Source of the DNA: an uncultured Roseovarius sp.
Lineage (GTDB): Bacteria > Pseudomonadota > Alphaproteobacteria > Rhodobacterales > Rhodobacteraceae
Reading direction: 5' to 3'
Assembly (NCBI GenBank): GCA_947503145.1
Contig: CANNCP010000001.1
Span: forward strand, 310,001 to 374,000
DNA length: 64,000 nucleotides
In this document: positions 35,239 through 44,643 of the stretch, piece after piece
How the letters are laid out: every line of letters starts with the position of its first letter
Position numbering within the stretch: position 1 is the stretch's first letter
Notes under the pieces: generated by a model
Databases searched by the model: none
Told to the model about the DNA's origin: nothing
Seen by the model: only the letters and a program-made list of their open reading frames with translations
Program-made: the position numbers and the translations under genes

Positions 35239-35907
35239 ATGGAAATCAACGCCGACTTTGAAAAACGCGTCGTGGTTCTGCCCGAAGATTACAACTGGTC
35301 CGAATCCCCGGCTGGGGGCGTCGAGCGGATGATGCTCGACCGGATCGGGGATGAGGTGGCGCGCGCCACCACCATCGTGCGTTTTGCTCCGGGATCGAAA
35401 TTCGACGCGCATACCCACGGCGGCGGCGAGGAGTTCCTGGTGCTGAGCGGCGTGTTTTCGGACGAGACCGGCGATTTTCCGGCGGGCAGCTATGTGCGCA
35501 ACCCTATCGGCACCAGCCATGCGCCGCATACTGATGAGGGCTGCACGATCCTGGTCAAGCTGCACCAGTTTGCGCCCGACGACACCGCGCAGTTCAGTAT
35601 CGACACGCGCCGCACCGAATTTCGCCCCGGTACGGCCCCCGGCCTGTCGGTCCTGCCGCTGCATAGTGGGGCGACCGAGAATGTCGCACTGGTACGCTGG
35701 GCGCCGGGCACAAGGTTCACCCCGCATCAGCATTGGGGCGGTGAAGAGGTTTTCGTACTCGAAGGCACCTTTCAGGATGAGCATGGCAGCTATCCGGCAG
35801 GCAGCTGGATCCGTAGCCCGCATATGTCGCGTCACGCGCCATGGTCCGACGAGGGATGCCTTATCTACGTCAAGACCGGGCATCTGCCACTGAACGCCGC
35901 CCCGTAA
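35239..35907 (+). CDS. Bicupin protein (ChrR-type cupin domains)
   Basis: A 222-residue protein with two cupin domains. The first (about 40-105) has the metal motif FDAHTHGGGEEFLVLSG and FPAGSYVRNPIGTSHAPHT; the second (about 150-215) repeats it as FTPHQHWGGEEVFVLEGTF and YPAGSWIRSPHMSRHAPW. Such ChrR-like cupins bind zinc or iron; in ChrR they sense singlet oxygen, but the anti-sigma domain is absent here and no sigma factor gene is adjacent. Strong Shine-Dalgarno CAGGAGGAAT. Function, enzymatic or sensory, is open. Confidence 0.82.
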   Translation: MEINADFEKRVVVLPEDYNWSESPAGGVERMMLDRIGDEVARATTIVRFAPGSKFDAHTHGGGEEFLVLSGVFSDETGDFPAGSYVRNPIGTSHAPHTDEGCTILVKLHQFAPDDTAQFSIDTRRTEFRPGTAPGLSVLPLHSGATENVALVRWAPGTRFTPHQHWGGEEVFVLEGTFQDEHGSYPAGSWIRSPHMSRHAPWSDEGCLIYVKTGHLPLNAAP

Positions 35908-35920
35908 TCCCCACCACGAG

Positions 35921-35941
35921 GCCCCGGGTCAGACCCGGGGC
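35921..35941. repeat. GC palindrome, family copy 1 (convergent terminator-like)
   Basis: Arms GCCCCGGGT and ACCCGGGGC around CAG, a perfect 9-bp stem between the stop codons of the convergent bicupin and alkB-like genes. Related copies at 40630 and 61727. Confidence 0.6.
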
Positions 35942-35945
35942 GGAA

Positions 35946-37082
35946 TCATGGTTTGGGCAGCGGGTTCAGCGCCTTGTTATACGGCTTCCAGTCGGTGATT
36001 TCGGGGTAATACATCTCTCGCCAGCGGCGCACGCGGCGGTTCATCACCCGTCGCCACAGTGGCGGCACCATTGCCGCCATGGTCATCAACGGATAGCCGT
36101 AGGGCAATTGCGGCGCGTCTGCTTCGGTGTAGGTCTGCAAGAGCGGGAAGCGCCGGTCAGGTTTGTAGTGGTGATCAGAGTGGCGCTGGAGATTGATCAG
36201 CAGCCAATTGCTGGCCTTGTGCGCTGCGTTCCAGCTGTGCTGCGGCTTGACGTGTTCGTATTTGCCATCCCCCAGATGTTTGCGGGTCAGGCCGTAATGC
36301 TCCACGTAGTTCACCAGTTCCAGCTGCCAGATCGCGATGAAGGCCTGCCAGACAAACAGCAGCAGTCCGACCCAGCCGCCCAGAACCAGCGCCAGCACCA
36401 GCATCACGCCCTGCAGCGCCCAGTACCGGAAAAACGGATTGCCGGGATCAGTCCAGGGGCGGTCCTTGCGCGCCTGCATCGCCTTTTCCGCCGCAAAGGC
36501 GGATTTCAGCGAGCCGGGCAAAACCCGCGCGAAGAACCGGTGGAACCCTTCGTTATACCGCGCCGTCACTGTATCGCGCGGCGTGCCGACGTGGCGGTGA
36601 TGCACCAGCAGGTGCTCGGACCGGAAATGTGAATAGAGCACCATCGCCAGAAGGAGATCGCCCATCCAGCGTTCCCACTTGTTTTTCTGGTGCATCAGTT
36701 CGTGGCTGTAGTTGATCCCGACCGTACCTGTGATCACGCCGAGGCCAAAGAACAGCACGATCTTTTCAAGCGCGCTCAGGTGAGCCGCGTCCGGCACGTA
36801 CCAGATCATCCAGAACAGCAGTACGAATTGCAGCGGTGCCCAGATCAGCGTGATCATCCTGTACCATGTCAGCTGGTCGTCGCCGGTCTCCGGGTCGGCG
36901 TTCTCCAGGTTCAGGCCAAGAAGCGCATCAAGCAGCGAAAAGAAATACCATGTAAAAAGCGGCAGCAGGACCACCGTCCAGCCGCCCTGCACGGCGCCGA
37001 TCAGCGCGATTGGAAACAGTGATAGTGACATCCAGAACGGAAGGGCGTTTTGCACTTTGGCGACGGTGGCGGCGGGGATCAT
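35946..37082 (-). CDS. alkB: Alkane 1-monooxygenase family (AlkB-like) diiron membrane protein
   Basis: A 378-residue integral-membrane protein with about six transmembrane segments and the eight-histidine diiron pattern: NYSHELMHQKN, SEHLLVHHRHVGTPRDT, NYVEHYGLTRK and LQRHSDHHYKP. AlkB uses rubredoxin-delivered electrons to hydroxylate medium-chain alkanes. The second box has Val where classical AlkBs have Gly (EHxxGHH), so it may be a Rhodobacterales subgroup with a different substrate. No rubredoxin gene is adjacent. It precedes and nearly touches mutY but starts separately. Confidence 0.86.
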   Translation of the reverse strand: MIPAATVAKVQNALPFWMSLSLFPIALIGAVQGGWTVVLLPLFTWYFFSLLDALLGLNLENADPETGDDQLTWYRMITLIWAPLQFVLLFWMIWYVPDAAHLSALEKIVLFFGLGVITGTVGINYSHELMHQKNKWERWMGDLLLAMVLYSHFRSEHLLVHHRHVGTPRDTVTARYNEGFHRFFARVLPGSLKSAFAAEKAMQARKDRPWTDPGNPFFRYWALQGVMLVLALVLGGWVGLLLFVWQAFIAIWQLELVNYVEHYGLTRKHLGDGKYEHVKPQHSWNAAHKASNWLLINLQRHSDHHYKPDRRFPLLQTYTEADAPQLPYGYPLMTMAAMVPPLWRRVMNRRVRRWREMYYPEITDWKPYNKALNPLPKP

Positions 37083-37129
37083 GGCAGGGGCGGTCCTTGG
37101 ACAAACGGAATGGCTCGTGTCGCGCCAGT

Positions 37130-38206
37130 CTATCCCAGATTTTCCAGTCTGCCACGCGCCAGATCAAAGACTTTGCGCATGACGGTGGGTAATTCCGCCG
37201 GACGAAAGCGGGATTTGTCGATAAATGCGCCGCGATCGGGCGCGCTGTCCATCGGTGCCGTCGCAATCGCGATGCGCAGACGCAGGTGGAAATGGGTGAA
37301 GGTGTGGCGCGCCTCGTCCTTGAGCAGCGTCCAATCGGTAAGGAGCGGTGGGGCCGGATCAGGTGCGGCTTCGGTCCACGCACTGCCCGGCCATCCCAGC
37401 ATCCCGCCCAGCAGGCCGCGATCCTCGCGCCGTTCCAGTAGCAGCGCACCATCGGTCCGTTGCACGACATAGGCGATGCCGTGGCGGGTCGGTTTGGCCT
37501 TCTTTGGTAATCTCGCGGGCAGGTCTGCCACAGTCCCGGCAGCCCGCGCGGCGCAATGTGTCATCCAGGGGCAAAGGCCGCAGGTGGGGTTGCGCGGGGT
37601 GCAGATGGTGGCCCCCAGATCCATCACCGCCTGGGCATGGTCGCCAGGGCGGTTCTGCGGCGTCAGCGCGGCAGCAGCGGCGGTCAGTTCCGGCTTGGCC
37701 GTGGGCAGCGGCGTGTGGATGTCGTACAGGCGCGCCATCACCCGTTCGACATTGCCGTCAACAACCGTTTCGGGTGCATCAAAGGCAATGGCGGAAACGG
37801 CAGCGGCGGTATAGGGGCCGATGCCGGGCAATTTCAGCAGTTCGGCATGGGTTTCGGGAAACCGCCCGCCATGGTCCGCCACCACCACTCGTGCGCATTT
37901 CAGCAGATTGCGGGCGCGGGCGTAATAGCCCAGCCCGGCCCATGCACCCATGACATCGGCATCCGCAGCCGCGGCCAGATCGGTGACAGTGGGCCAGCGG
38001 GCCGTGAACGCCTCGAAGTAGCTACGCACGGCCGCTACGGTGGTCTGTTGCAGCATGACTTCGGACAGCCAGATGGCGTAGGGATCGGGCCGCACGTTCA
38101 GCGCCCGCGCCTGCGGGCTCACGCGCCACGGCATCACGCGCGCATGGGTGTCGTACCAATCCAGCAGGAGGGCCGACAGCCGGGATGTCGGGGGCGTATC
38201 ACGCAT
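37130..38206 (-). CDS. mutY: A/G-specific adenine glycosylase MutY
   Basis: A 358-residue base-excision repair enzyme removing A opposite 8-oxoG. Helix-hairpin-helix LPGIGPYTAAAV and the catalytic Asp region VVDGNVERVM lie mid-protein; the 4Fe-4S ligands follow as CTPRNPTCGLCPWMTHC; the C-terminal NUDIX-like domain recognises 8-oxoG (YVVQRTDGALLLERR, HTFTHFHLRL). Divergent from the DciA-like gene, the arrangement usual in related genomes. Confidence 0.95.
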   Translation of the reverse strand: MRDTPPTSRLSALLLDWYDTHARVMPWRVSPQARALNVRPDPYAIWLSEVMLQQTTVAAVRSYFEAFTARWPTVTDLAAAADADVMGAWAGLGYYARARNLLKCARVVVADHGGRFPETHAELLKLPGIGPYTAAAVSAIAFDAPETVVDGNVERVMARLYDIHTPLPTAKPELTAAAAALTPQNRPGDHAQAVMDLGATICTPRNPTCGLCPWMTHCAARAAGTVADLPARLPKKAKPTRHGIAYVVQRTDGALLLERREDRGLLGGMLGWPGSAWTEAAPDPAPPLLTDWTLLKDEARHTFTHFHLRLRIAIATAPMDSAPDRGAFIDKSRFRPAELPTVMRKVFDLARGRLENLG

Positions 38207-38286
38207 TCTTTATGTCCCGGTCAGGTTAAGGGCTGGCAAGCTGTGTCACATGCCCTAAAATGCCCCTTGAGAGAAGGAGGTCAACC

Positions 38287-38796
38287 ATGGCGAACCGCAA
38301 AACCACGACGCGCGGCTTCAAACGGACGTCCAGCCTGCTTCAGGACCGGATCAAGCGCGCGTCCGCCAGTCGCGGGTTTGAGCAGTCGCGCCTGTTGACC
38401 CAATGGCCCGAGATTGCAGGCGAAGCCATTGCCGCAATCGCCCGCCCGGTCAGCGTGTCCTATTCGCGGGGTGGTTTTGGGGCGACGTTGACCGTGCTGA
38501 CCACCGGACCTCAGGCCCCGATGCTGGAGATGCAGAAGGAAAAGTTGCGCGAAAAGGTCAACGGTGTTTACGGATACAACGCAATCTCGCGCATCCTGAT
38601 CACCCAGACGGCGGCGACCGGCTTTGCCGAAGGGCAGGCGACGTTCGACCATCGCGCAAAATCTGCCGAACCGGCCTGCGTTGCGCCAGAGCACAGCGCC
38701 ATAGCTACCGATCTGGCCGCGTCGGTGGGCGACAGTGATCTGCGCCTTGCACTTGCCGCGCTGGGGGCCAATGTATTGTCCAAACATAAAAGCTGA
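38287..38796 (+). CDS. DUF721 / DciA-like protein
   Basis: A 169-residue protein of the DUF721 family, whose member DciA loads the replicative helicase in bacteria lacking DnaC. The conserved N-terminal part contains SRLLTQWPEIAGEAIAAIAR, then VLTTGPQAPMLEMQKEKLREKVN and YGYNAISRILITQT. The tail is variable. Strong Shine-Dalgarno GAAGGAGG precedes MANRKTT. It lies 17 bases before dsbA-like and is probably cotranscribed with it. Confidence 0.85.
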   Translation: MANRKTTTRGFKRTSSLLQDRIKRASASRGFEQSRLLTQWPEIAGEAIAAIARPVSVSYSRGGFGATLTVLTTGPQAPMLEMQKEKLREKVNGVYGYNAISRILITQTAATGFAEGQATFDHRAKSAEPACVAPEHSAIATDLAASVGDSDLRLALAALGANVLSKHKS

Positions 38797-38813
38797 TCCA
38801 AGAAAAGGGATAG

Positions 38814-39509
38814 ATGATGAATCGAATTATGATGATCGGGGCCACGGTCCTCGTGGCGTCTGCCGGCGTAGTACTCCTGCAGGCGGAGCGCGCGGTCGCG
38901 CAGACTGCAACCGAGCAGACCCAGGCCGAGGAAAACACCGAAACCACGACTGATGCCGCCCCCGAAGAGATGCCGAACGAGGCCGGGATATACGAGATGA
39001 CCCTCGGCTCGGAGGATGCCAAGGTGACAGTGATGGAATATGCATCTTTCACCTGTCCGCATTGCGCGAGTTTTCATGAAAGCACCTTCAAGGAGCTGAA
39101 GGCCAATTACATCGACACCGGCAAGGTGCGATTTGTCTACCGCGACGTCTATTTTGATCGACCCGGCCTCTGGGCCGCAATGGTGGCACGCTGTGACGGA
39201 CCCGATCGGTTCTTTGGGATTGCCGACATGCTCTTTAATCAGCAGCGCGATTGGGTGTCGGGCAGCGATCCGGTGGCCATCGCCGACAAGCTGCGCAAGA
39301 TCGGCAAGGTCGCGGGCATGAGCGAAGAAAAGCTGGAAGCCTGCCTGACCGACGCAGACAAGGCCGAGGCGCTTTACACATGGTTCGAGGCCAATACCGA
39401 GGCAGATGGCGTGACCTCCACCCCGTCGCTGGTGATCAACGGCGAGACCCACGGTAACATGAGCTATGCCGACCTGTCCGAACTCCTTGAGAAGGAACTG
39501 GCGGAGTGA
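38814..39509 (+). CDS. DsbA-family periplasmic thiol oxidoreductase
   Basis: A 231-residue exported protein: signal peptide or anchor about 1-29, an acidic Thr/Glu linker (31-55), then a thioredoxin fold with helical insert. Active site CPHC is at 81-84 in YASFTCPHCASFHE, and the cis-Pro loop is TSTPSLVING. It resembles the BdbD/DsbA_4 group (mid-domain RFVYRDVYFDRPGLWAAMVA). Probably introduces or isomerises disulfides in envelope proteins. Its stop overlaps the GTG of the next gene by four bases. Confidence 0.9.
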   Translation: MMNRIMMIGATVLVASAGVVLLQAERAVAQTATEQTQAEENTETTTDAAPEEMPNEAGIYEMTLGSEDAKVTVMEYASFTCPHCASFHESTFKELKANYIDTGKVRFVYRDVYFDRPGLWAAMVARCDGPDRFFGIADMLFNQQRDWVSGSDPVAIADKLRKIGKVAGMSEEKLEACLTDADKAEALYTWFEANTEADGVTSTPSLVINGETHGNMSYADLSELLEKELAE

Positions 39510-40624
39510 GTGCAGCGCCTCTCGCCGGTCTCAAGGTGATCGAACTGGCGCGCATACTGGCCGGCCCCTGGGCCGGTCAGACGCTTGCCGATCTGGGAGC
39601 CGAGGTGATCAAGCTGGAGGCACCCGAGGGCGATGATACCCGTCGCTGGGGTCCGCCCTTTATCGACCGGGAGGAAGAGCGCAGCGCGGCTTATTTCCAC
39701 GGCTGCAATCGCGGCAAGGCCAGTATCACGGTCGATTTCCGCACCCCCGAGGGCCAGGATCACGTCCGGCAGCTGGTGGCCGATGCCGATATCGTGATCG
39801 AGAATTTCAAGGTCGGCGGCCTGACCAAATACGGGTTGGACTATGCCAGCCTGTCGCAGGTTAATCCGGGGCTGATCTATTGCTCGATCACCGGGTTCGG
39901 GCAGGACGGACCCTATGCGCACCGGGCGGGGTACGACTATATCATTCAGGGCATGTCCGGGCTGATGTCGATCACCGGCGCACCGGACGGGCAGCCGACC
40001 CGTGCAGGTGTGGCGATCACCGATGTATTCAGCGGGGTCTACGCCACCACGGCGATCCTGGCGGCGGTGCATCAGCGCCACGCGACGGGCAAGGGACAGC
40101 AGATCGATATGGCGTTGCTGGATGTGGCGGTGGCGGTCACGGCCAATCAGGCGATGAACTATCTGTCGACCGGGCAGGCACCGGGGCGCACCGGCAATTT
40201 ACACCCCAACCTCACGCCCTATCAGGTGTTCGACTGCTCTGATGGCTACATCATCATCGCGGTGGGTAATGATGGACAGTATCAGCGGCTCTGCGACGTG
40301 CTGGGCGTGCCGGAACTGGCGCACGCACCTGAATACGCGACGAATGCGGACCGGGTAGCGAACCGCGACCGTCTGACCGAACTGCTGACCGCGCGCACGG
40401 TGAAAATTTCGAAGGCCGATCTGCTGTCCGCCTGCGAAGGCGCTGGCGTGCCCGCCGGGCCGATCAATTCGCTTGATGAAGTGTTTGCTGATCCGCAGGT
40501 GGTGGCGCGCGGCATGCAGATCGCGCCGGGCGGCGTGCCGGGGGTGCGCACCCCGATACGGTTTTCGGATGCCGATCTGGTGCTGGAGCGACCCTCGCCC
40601 AAGCTGGGGGACGGGAACGCGTAA
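39506..40624 (+). CDS. CaiB/BaiF family III CoA-transferase
   Basis: A 372-residue family III CoA-transferase moving CoA between carboxylic acids. Opening LAGLKVIELARILAGPWAGQ and GAEVIKLEAPEGDDTRRWGP are typical; the nucleophile Asp is expected at or near DYIIQGMSG, and GVAITDVFSGVYATTAILAA follows. It starts with GTG overlapping the DsbA-like stop. Substrate acid unknown; no acyl-CoA pathway genes are nearby. Converges with lpxK. Confidence 0.88.
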   Translation: MSAAPLAGLKVIELARILAGPWAGQTLADLGAEVIKLEAPEGDDTRRWGPPFIDREEERSAAYFHGCNRGKASITVDFRTPEGQDHVRQLVADADIVIENFKVGGLTKYGLDYASLSQVNPGLIYCSITGFGQDGPYAHRAGYDYIIQGMSGLMSITGAPDGQPTRAGVAITDVFSGVYATTAILAAVHQRHATGKGQQIDMALLDVAVAVTANQAMNYLSTGQAPGRTGNLHPNLTPYQVFDCSDGYIIIAVGNDGQYQRLCDVLGVPELAHAPEYATNADRVANRDRLTELLTARTVKISKADLLSACEGAGVPAGPINSLDEVFADPQVVARGMQIAPGGVPGVRTPIRFSDADLVLERPSPKLGDGNA

Positions 40625-40629
40625 TGCAC

Positions 40630-40650
40630 GCCCCGGATCAAGTCCGGAGC
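40630..40650. repeat. GC palindrome, family copy 2 (overlaps lpxK stop)
   Basis: GCCCCGGA-TCAAG-TCCGGAGC: 8-bp arms with one mismatch, between convergent CoA-transferase and lpxK genes and including the lpxK stop codon. Confidence 0.55.
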
Positions 40651-41657
40651 GGTATGTGTCTTGTTGCTCCGATCCGCGCCAACGCCGCCTCCAATGGCGT
40701 CCAGTCCTCGATTTCCAGCCGCACGGGCAGTGTCAAGACCTGTGCGCGAAACGCGTCCGGTAGCCGCACGGCGTCCTTTTCGGTGGTGACCAGTTGCGCG
40801 CCGAGGGCGGCGGCGTCGGTCGCCAGCCGGGCCATCAGCGCAGGCGTCAGGGGCTGGTGATCCTCCAGCGCCTCGGTGCCCGCCACATCGGCGCCGAGCG
40901 ATTTCAGCGTCGCAAAGAACTTTTCCGGGTGGCCGATCCCGGCAAAGGCGAAAACGCGCGCGCCCGACCAGTCCATACCGGTCCGCAGTGGCACCAAGGC
41001 GCCGCGCAGATGCGGTAGCGCAACCTTGCTCGCCCATGTCGCGGCAAACGCCGTCTGTTGCGCGGCCCCGCCGATGGACAGCAGCAGATCGGCCCGTGCC
41101 AGTCCTACGGGGACAGGTTCGCGCAGCGGTCCGGCGGGCAGGCAACGCCCGTTGCCGAACCCGGCGGCGGCATCGACCACGACGATAGCCAGATCCTGCA
41201 CCAGCGAGGGGTTTTGAAATCCGTCATCCATCACGATCACCTGCGCGCCCGCGGCCACGGCGGCGCGTGCGCCCGCTGCGCGGTCGCGTGCGATCCAGGC
41301 TGGCGCGAAGGCCGCAATCAGCAGCGGCTCGTCGCCGATATCGGCGGCGCCGTGGCGTTGCGGATCGACCCGGACCGGACCTGTCAGACGCCCGCCATGC
41401 CCGCGGCTGATGACATGCACGTCGCAGCCCTGCGCGACCAGATGGGAAACCAGCGCGATCACCGTCGGCGTCTTGCCGGTGCCGCCTGCGTTGATGTTGC
41501 CGACACAGATCACCGGCACACCGACACGGGTGCCGTCCCCCCGGGCCAGCCGCCGGGCCGTGGCGCGCGCATAGAGCGCGCCGAGCGGGGCCAGAAGACG
41601 TGCAGCCAGCCCCGGACGATCCGGCGGGTTCAGCCAGAAGCGCGGCGCGCGCATCAC
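40638..41657 (-). CDS. lpxK: Tetraacyldisaccharide 4'-kinase LpxK
   Basis: A 339-residue inner-membrane-associated kinase phosphorylating the 4' position of the lipid A precursor. The P-loop lies in [16 protein letters not shown] (GGTGKT at 58-63), followed by [26 protein letters not shown] and a late [10 protein letters not shown] motif. Its start overlaps the waaA stop by four bases; together with DUF4170 these form a lipid A/Kdo operon on the minus strand. Confidence 0.94.
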   Translation of the reverse strand: MMRAPRFWLNPPDRPGLAARLLAPLGALYARATARRLARGDGTRVGVPVICVGNINAGGTGKTPTVIALVSHLVAQGCDVHVISRGHGGRLTGPVRVDPQRHGAADIGDEPLLIAAFAPAWIARDRAAGARAAVAAGAQVIVMDDGFQNPSLVQDLAIVVVDAAAGFGNGRCLPAGPLREPVPVGLARADLLLSIGGAAQQTAFAATWASKVALPHLRGALVPLRTGMDWSGARVFAFAGIGHPEKFFATLKSLGADVAGTEALEDHQPLTPALMARLATDAAALGAQLVTTEKDAVRLPDAFRAQVLTLPVRLEIEDWTPLEAALARIGATRHIPLRT

Positions 41658-42874
41658 CGTGCCTCGAGCATGTCGAGCGTGTCATGAACCAGATCAACGA
41701 TCTGATCCGTCACCTGCGCGCTGGTTGACGCTGCATCCCATGCCGCATGCGCCATGGCCGCCGACTGATCGGGCGCAATGAGCCGCGCCAGCGCTGCCGA
41801 AAGCGTATTGGCATCATGCACGACGCACGCGGCCTTTGCCGCGGCGTAGCGACTGTAGCTGGATTGGTAACGCCTGACATTGGGGCCATGAATGATCGCC
41901 GACCCATGTGCTGCGGGTTCGTTCGGATCGCGCCCTTGATGACCGGCCTCCAGCGAACTGCCCATGAACGTGATCGTGGCCAGCCGGTACCAAAGCCCCA
42001 TTTCGCCGCGCGTATCTGCCAACAGGACCTGTGTTGTTTCCTCTGGTATGCCGCCTTCGGACCAGACGGTATGACGCCATCCATCCTTGCGCAGGGCATC
42101 CACAAAGAGGCCGGTCTGCGACAGGTCGTCTGGCACCAACACCAGAAAGAGCCGGTGCGCCAGTCGGCTGACCGTACGGTGCGCGCGCAAAATATCTGTC
42201 AGTTCTCCGGGCTGGGCCATCGCCGCCAGCCAGACGGGCCGGCCGCGCAAGCATTCGGCCATCTCTGCGCGCAGGGGTTCGTTATGGGGCATTGCCATCG
42301 CACCTTCGCGAAAGGCCCCCGATACGGTGATCCCGCTCTCGGGGATGCCTATGCGCTGAATGTGACGGGCGTCAGCCTCCGAGTGCGCGAGGATCTTCGA
42401 AAACCGCGCCAGCGCGCTGCGCGGCAGGTCGGGCAACCAACGCCAGCCGGGGCGCGGCAGATGGGCCGCGATCGTGTCGATGAGGTAGAGCGGAATCTTG
42501 CGCCGGTCTGCGCAGGTGATCAGTAGCGGCCGCAGACCGCCACCCGTCCAGAGGCACATATCAGGCCGCCAGTAATCGAGGAACGCCTCGGCGTCTGGCG
42601 CGGCCTCTTCCGGCAGCGGCTGGTACAGGGCTTTCGAGTGCAGATAGGGCGGGCCGGGAACATCCGGCGCCGTGGTCAACAGCAGGTGCAGCGGCCCGGC
42701 GCGCTGCGCCGCCAGACGCTCGGTCAGCTGCACCAGCGCATTGGCGTGATCGAGGCTCAGGGCGTGGCCCCAGATCAGCGCGCCTTCCGGCCGGGTGATC
42801 TGGTCCTTTGTCCGGGTGCCCGCAGAGCGGCGCGGCCAGGGGGCATAGCCCGAAAGAGAGCGTGACCGGACCAT
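41654..42874 (-). CDS. waaA: 3-deoxy-D-manno-octulosonic acid transferase (Kdo transferase)
   Basis: A 406-residue Kdo transferase joining Kdo to the lipid A precursor. It shows [40 protein letters not shown] and VTGxx-like [23 protein letters not shown] and the C-terminal sugar-nucleotide region [20 protein letters not shown]. The N-terminus is diverged from enterobacterial WaaA and I start at [12 protein letters not shown]; a longer reading extends into the DUF4170 gene. Between DUF4170 and lpxK on the same strand, which supports the assignment. Confidence 0.87.
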   Translation of the reverse strand: MVRSRSLSGYAPWPRRSAGTRTKDQITRPEGALIWGHALSLDHANALVQLTERLAAQRAGPLHLLLTTAPDVPGPPYLHSKALYQPLPEEAAPDAEAFLDYWRPDMCLWTGGGLRPLLITCADRRKIPLYLIDTIAAHLPRPGWRWLPDLPRSALARFSKILAHSEADARHIQRIGIPESGITVSGAFREGAMAMPHNEPLRAEMAECLRGRPVWLAAMAQPGELTDILRAHRTVSRLAHRLFLVLVPDDLSQTGLFVDALRKDGWRHTVWSEGGIPEETTQVLLADTRGEMGLWYRLATITFMGSSLEAGHQGRDPNEPAAHGSAIIHGPNVRRYQSSYSRYAAAKAACVVHDANTLSAALARLIAPDQSAAMAHAAWDAASTSAQVTDQIVDLVHDTLDMLEAR

Positions 42875-42885
42875 GCGCGAAGCCT

Positions 42886-43128
42886 CTAGCCCAGTTCTTC
42901 GGTCGGGGAGGCGGCGCTTTGCTCGTCCCGCAGCTTGTGCAGATGCGCGATGAAATACCGCATATGGGCGTTGTCCACCGTGCGCTGGGCCTCGTTCTTC
43001 CAAGCGTCATAAGCGGTGGCGTAATTGGGGAAGATACCGACGATATGCAGGTCCTCGATATTCTTGAAAACGTTGCGCGCGGGGTCGGTCAGCTCGCCAC
43101 CGAAGACGAGATGCAAGCGTTGGGTCAT
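42886..43128 (-). CDS. DUF4170 family protein
   Basis: An 80-residue protein of the DUF4170 family: QRLHLVFGGELTDPARNVF, IVGIFPNYATAYDAWKNEAQ and NAHMRYFIAHLHKL. The family is almost always found in alphaproteobacteria beside waaA-lpxK, as here, suggesting a role in lipid A/Kdo metabolism, but its activity is unknown. First gene of the three-gene operon; Shine-Dalgarno AAGGAAACAC precedes the ATG. Confidence 0.88.
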   Translation of the reverse strand: MTQRLHLVFGGELTDPARNVFKNIEDLHIVGIFPNYATAYDAWKNEAQRTVDNAHMRYFIAHLHKLRDEQSAASPTEELG

Positions 43129-43261
43129 GAGTGTTTCCTTGGCGTTTCGTGGCTGTGTCGGGGGAGATCCCGGATCTGACTGGTAGCCTTATGCGATATG
43201 CCGACAGGGTCAAGCCGCGTGCCCATGTCGCGGGGTTCAGGCGCGGCTGAGATGGCGTGAA

Positions 43262-43303
43262 TGAGTATTTTTGGAAAAATGAAAGAGAGAGGGGGGGGGG
43301 GGG
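43262..43303. repeat. A+T palindrome followed by a run of 13 G
   Basis: ATTTTT-GG-AAAAAT (about 43266-43279) followed by GAAAGAGAGA and G13 (43291-43303), in the gap between DUF4170 and ribA. From memory, GAGTATTTTTGGAAAAATGAA-like strings recur between Rhodobacterales genes. The homopolymer length should be checked in raw reads. Confidence 0.45.
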
Positions 43304-43391
43304 CGTCTGGCGCGGTTCGTGTTCTGCGGTTCGCGATCGGGGTGCGGATCAAGGCCGTCGTGATGGCGCGGCTGGCTGGGGCGGGCATACG

Positions 43392-44483
43392 TCAGAGCAT
43401 ATGTCCGGATTTTGCGGCCTTGGTCGCCAGGTAGGCGCGGTTCTGCACGGTTTCGCCGACCTTGAGCGGTACGCGCTCGGTCACCTTGAGGCCGCAGCGC
43501 TGCATCATTTCGATCTTGGCCGGGTTGTTCGTCATCAGCCGCACCTGGTCAAAGCCCATCTGTGACAGGATGGCCGCGCCGATACGGAAATCGCGCTCAT
43601 CGTCCTCGAACCCGAGTCGATGATTGGCCTCTACGGTGTCAAACCCCTGATCCTGAAGCGAATAGGCGCGCATCTTGTTGGCCAGGCCGATGCCGCGACC
43701 TTCCTGGTTGAGGTAGAGCAGAACGCCCGCACCCGCGGCCCCCATCTGGGCCAGTGCCGCGCGCAGTTGCGGGCCGCAGTCGCATTTGAGGCTGCCCAGC
43801 AAGTCGCCGGTGAAACAGGCAGAATGCAGCCGGGTCAGAACCGGCGCGCTTCGGTCGGGTTGGCCGATTTCGACTGCGTAATGTTCTTCGCCGCCATCCT
43901 CGGGGCGAAAGACGTGCAGGCGCCCGGCGTCGGACACCAAAAGTGGCAGGCGCGCGTGCACCACCGGGTGCAGCGGGCTGCCAGCCTCCAGCGCGCTCTG
44001 GCTTGGTCCGGCGGGCAGGCAGGTCAGGCCCGTCTGCCGGGCAAAATCCACAGGGTCGGGGACATCGGACAGCAGGGCGGCGGGCAGCAGGCGCGCGGAT
44101 TTCACCAGCGTCAGCGCCAGTGCGTGCAGTGTCGTATTGCCGCCGCGGGCTGATTTGAACGGGCCTTTCATCGGGGTGCGCAAGTCATCCTTGGGATCGG
44201 CAACGGCATGCAGCCAGGCGATGTCGGCATCCTGCGGCACCTCGATCCGCGCGAGTGTGCCGTCATAGGCGCGCGCCCTGAGCGTCTCGGCCCGGCGCGC
44301 GGTCACTGCCAGAACCGGCGTGCGCCCCAGTGCCCGCAGTCCAGACAGACGGGCCGCGCTGGCGGTCTCGGCTGCCAGCATTACCGCGCCGCCTGCATCA
44401 CCGGACAGAACCACCGGCACGCCCATGCGCAGATCGGCGCGGGCGCGGGCCAGAAGGTCTGTCAGGTCGGGCGAGAGGCTCAT
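43392..44483 (-). CDS. ribA: GTP cyclohydrolase II RibA (with N-terminal extension)
   Basis: First committed enzyme of riboflavin synthesis, opening GTP. The 363-residue protein has a C-terminal GCH II domain (from about residue 175) with zinc cysteines C223, C234 and C236 in CFTGDLLGSLKCDCG, then LYLNQEGRGIGLANKMRAY and LMTNNPAKIEMMQRCGL. The roughly 170-residue N-terminal part occupies the place of a DHBP-synthase domain but lacks its clear signature, as in other Rhodobacterales RibA. Start at 44483 preferred; 44507 is possible. Confidence 0.9.
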   Translation of the reverse strand: MSLSPDLTDLLARARADLRMGVPVVLSGDAGGAVMLAAETASAARLSGLRALGRTPVLAVTARRAETLRARAYDGTLARIEVPQDADIAWLHAVADPKDDLRTPMKGPFKSARGGNTTLHALALTLVKSARLLPAALLSDVPDPVDFARQTGLTCLPAGPSQSALEAGSPLHPVVHARLPLLVSDAGRLHVFRPEDGGEEHYAVEIGQPDRSAPVLTRLHSACFTGDLLGSLKCDCGPQLRAALAQMGAAGAGVLLYLNQEGRGIGLANKMRAYSLQDQGFDTVEANHRLGFEDDERDFRIGAAILSQMGFDQVRLMTNNPAKIEMMQRCGLKVTERVPLKVGETVQNRAYLATKAAKSGHML

Positions 44484-44643
44484 GGTTGCTCCGGGGTCAG
44501 GTGGCATGCTCTCATCTAAGCCTTTTTGAAACAGAATGAAATAAATCCCACCCCTGCAACACGTGGGCGTGATTTGGGTGTTGCACCCCTTGCCGGATGC
44601 CAGTGTGCGGCGCAAGTGTGGTGGAAGCAATTGAGGATACCCT

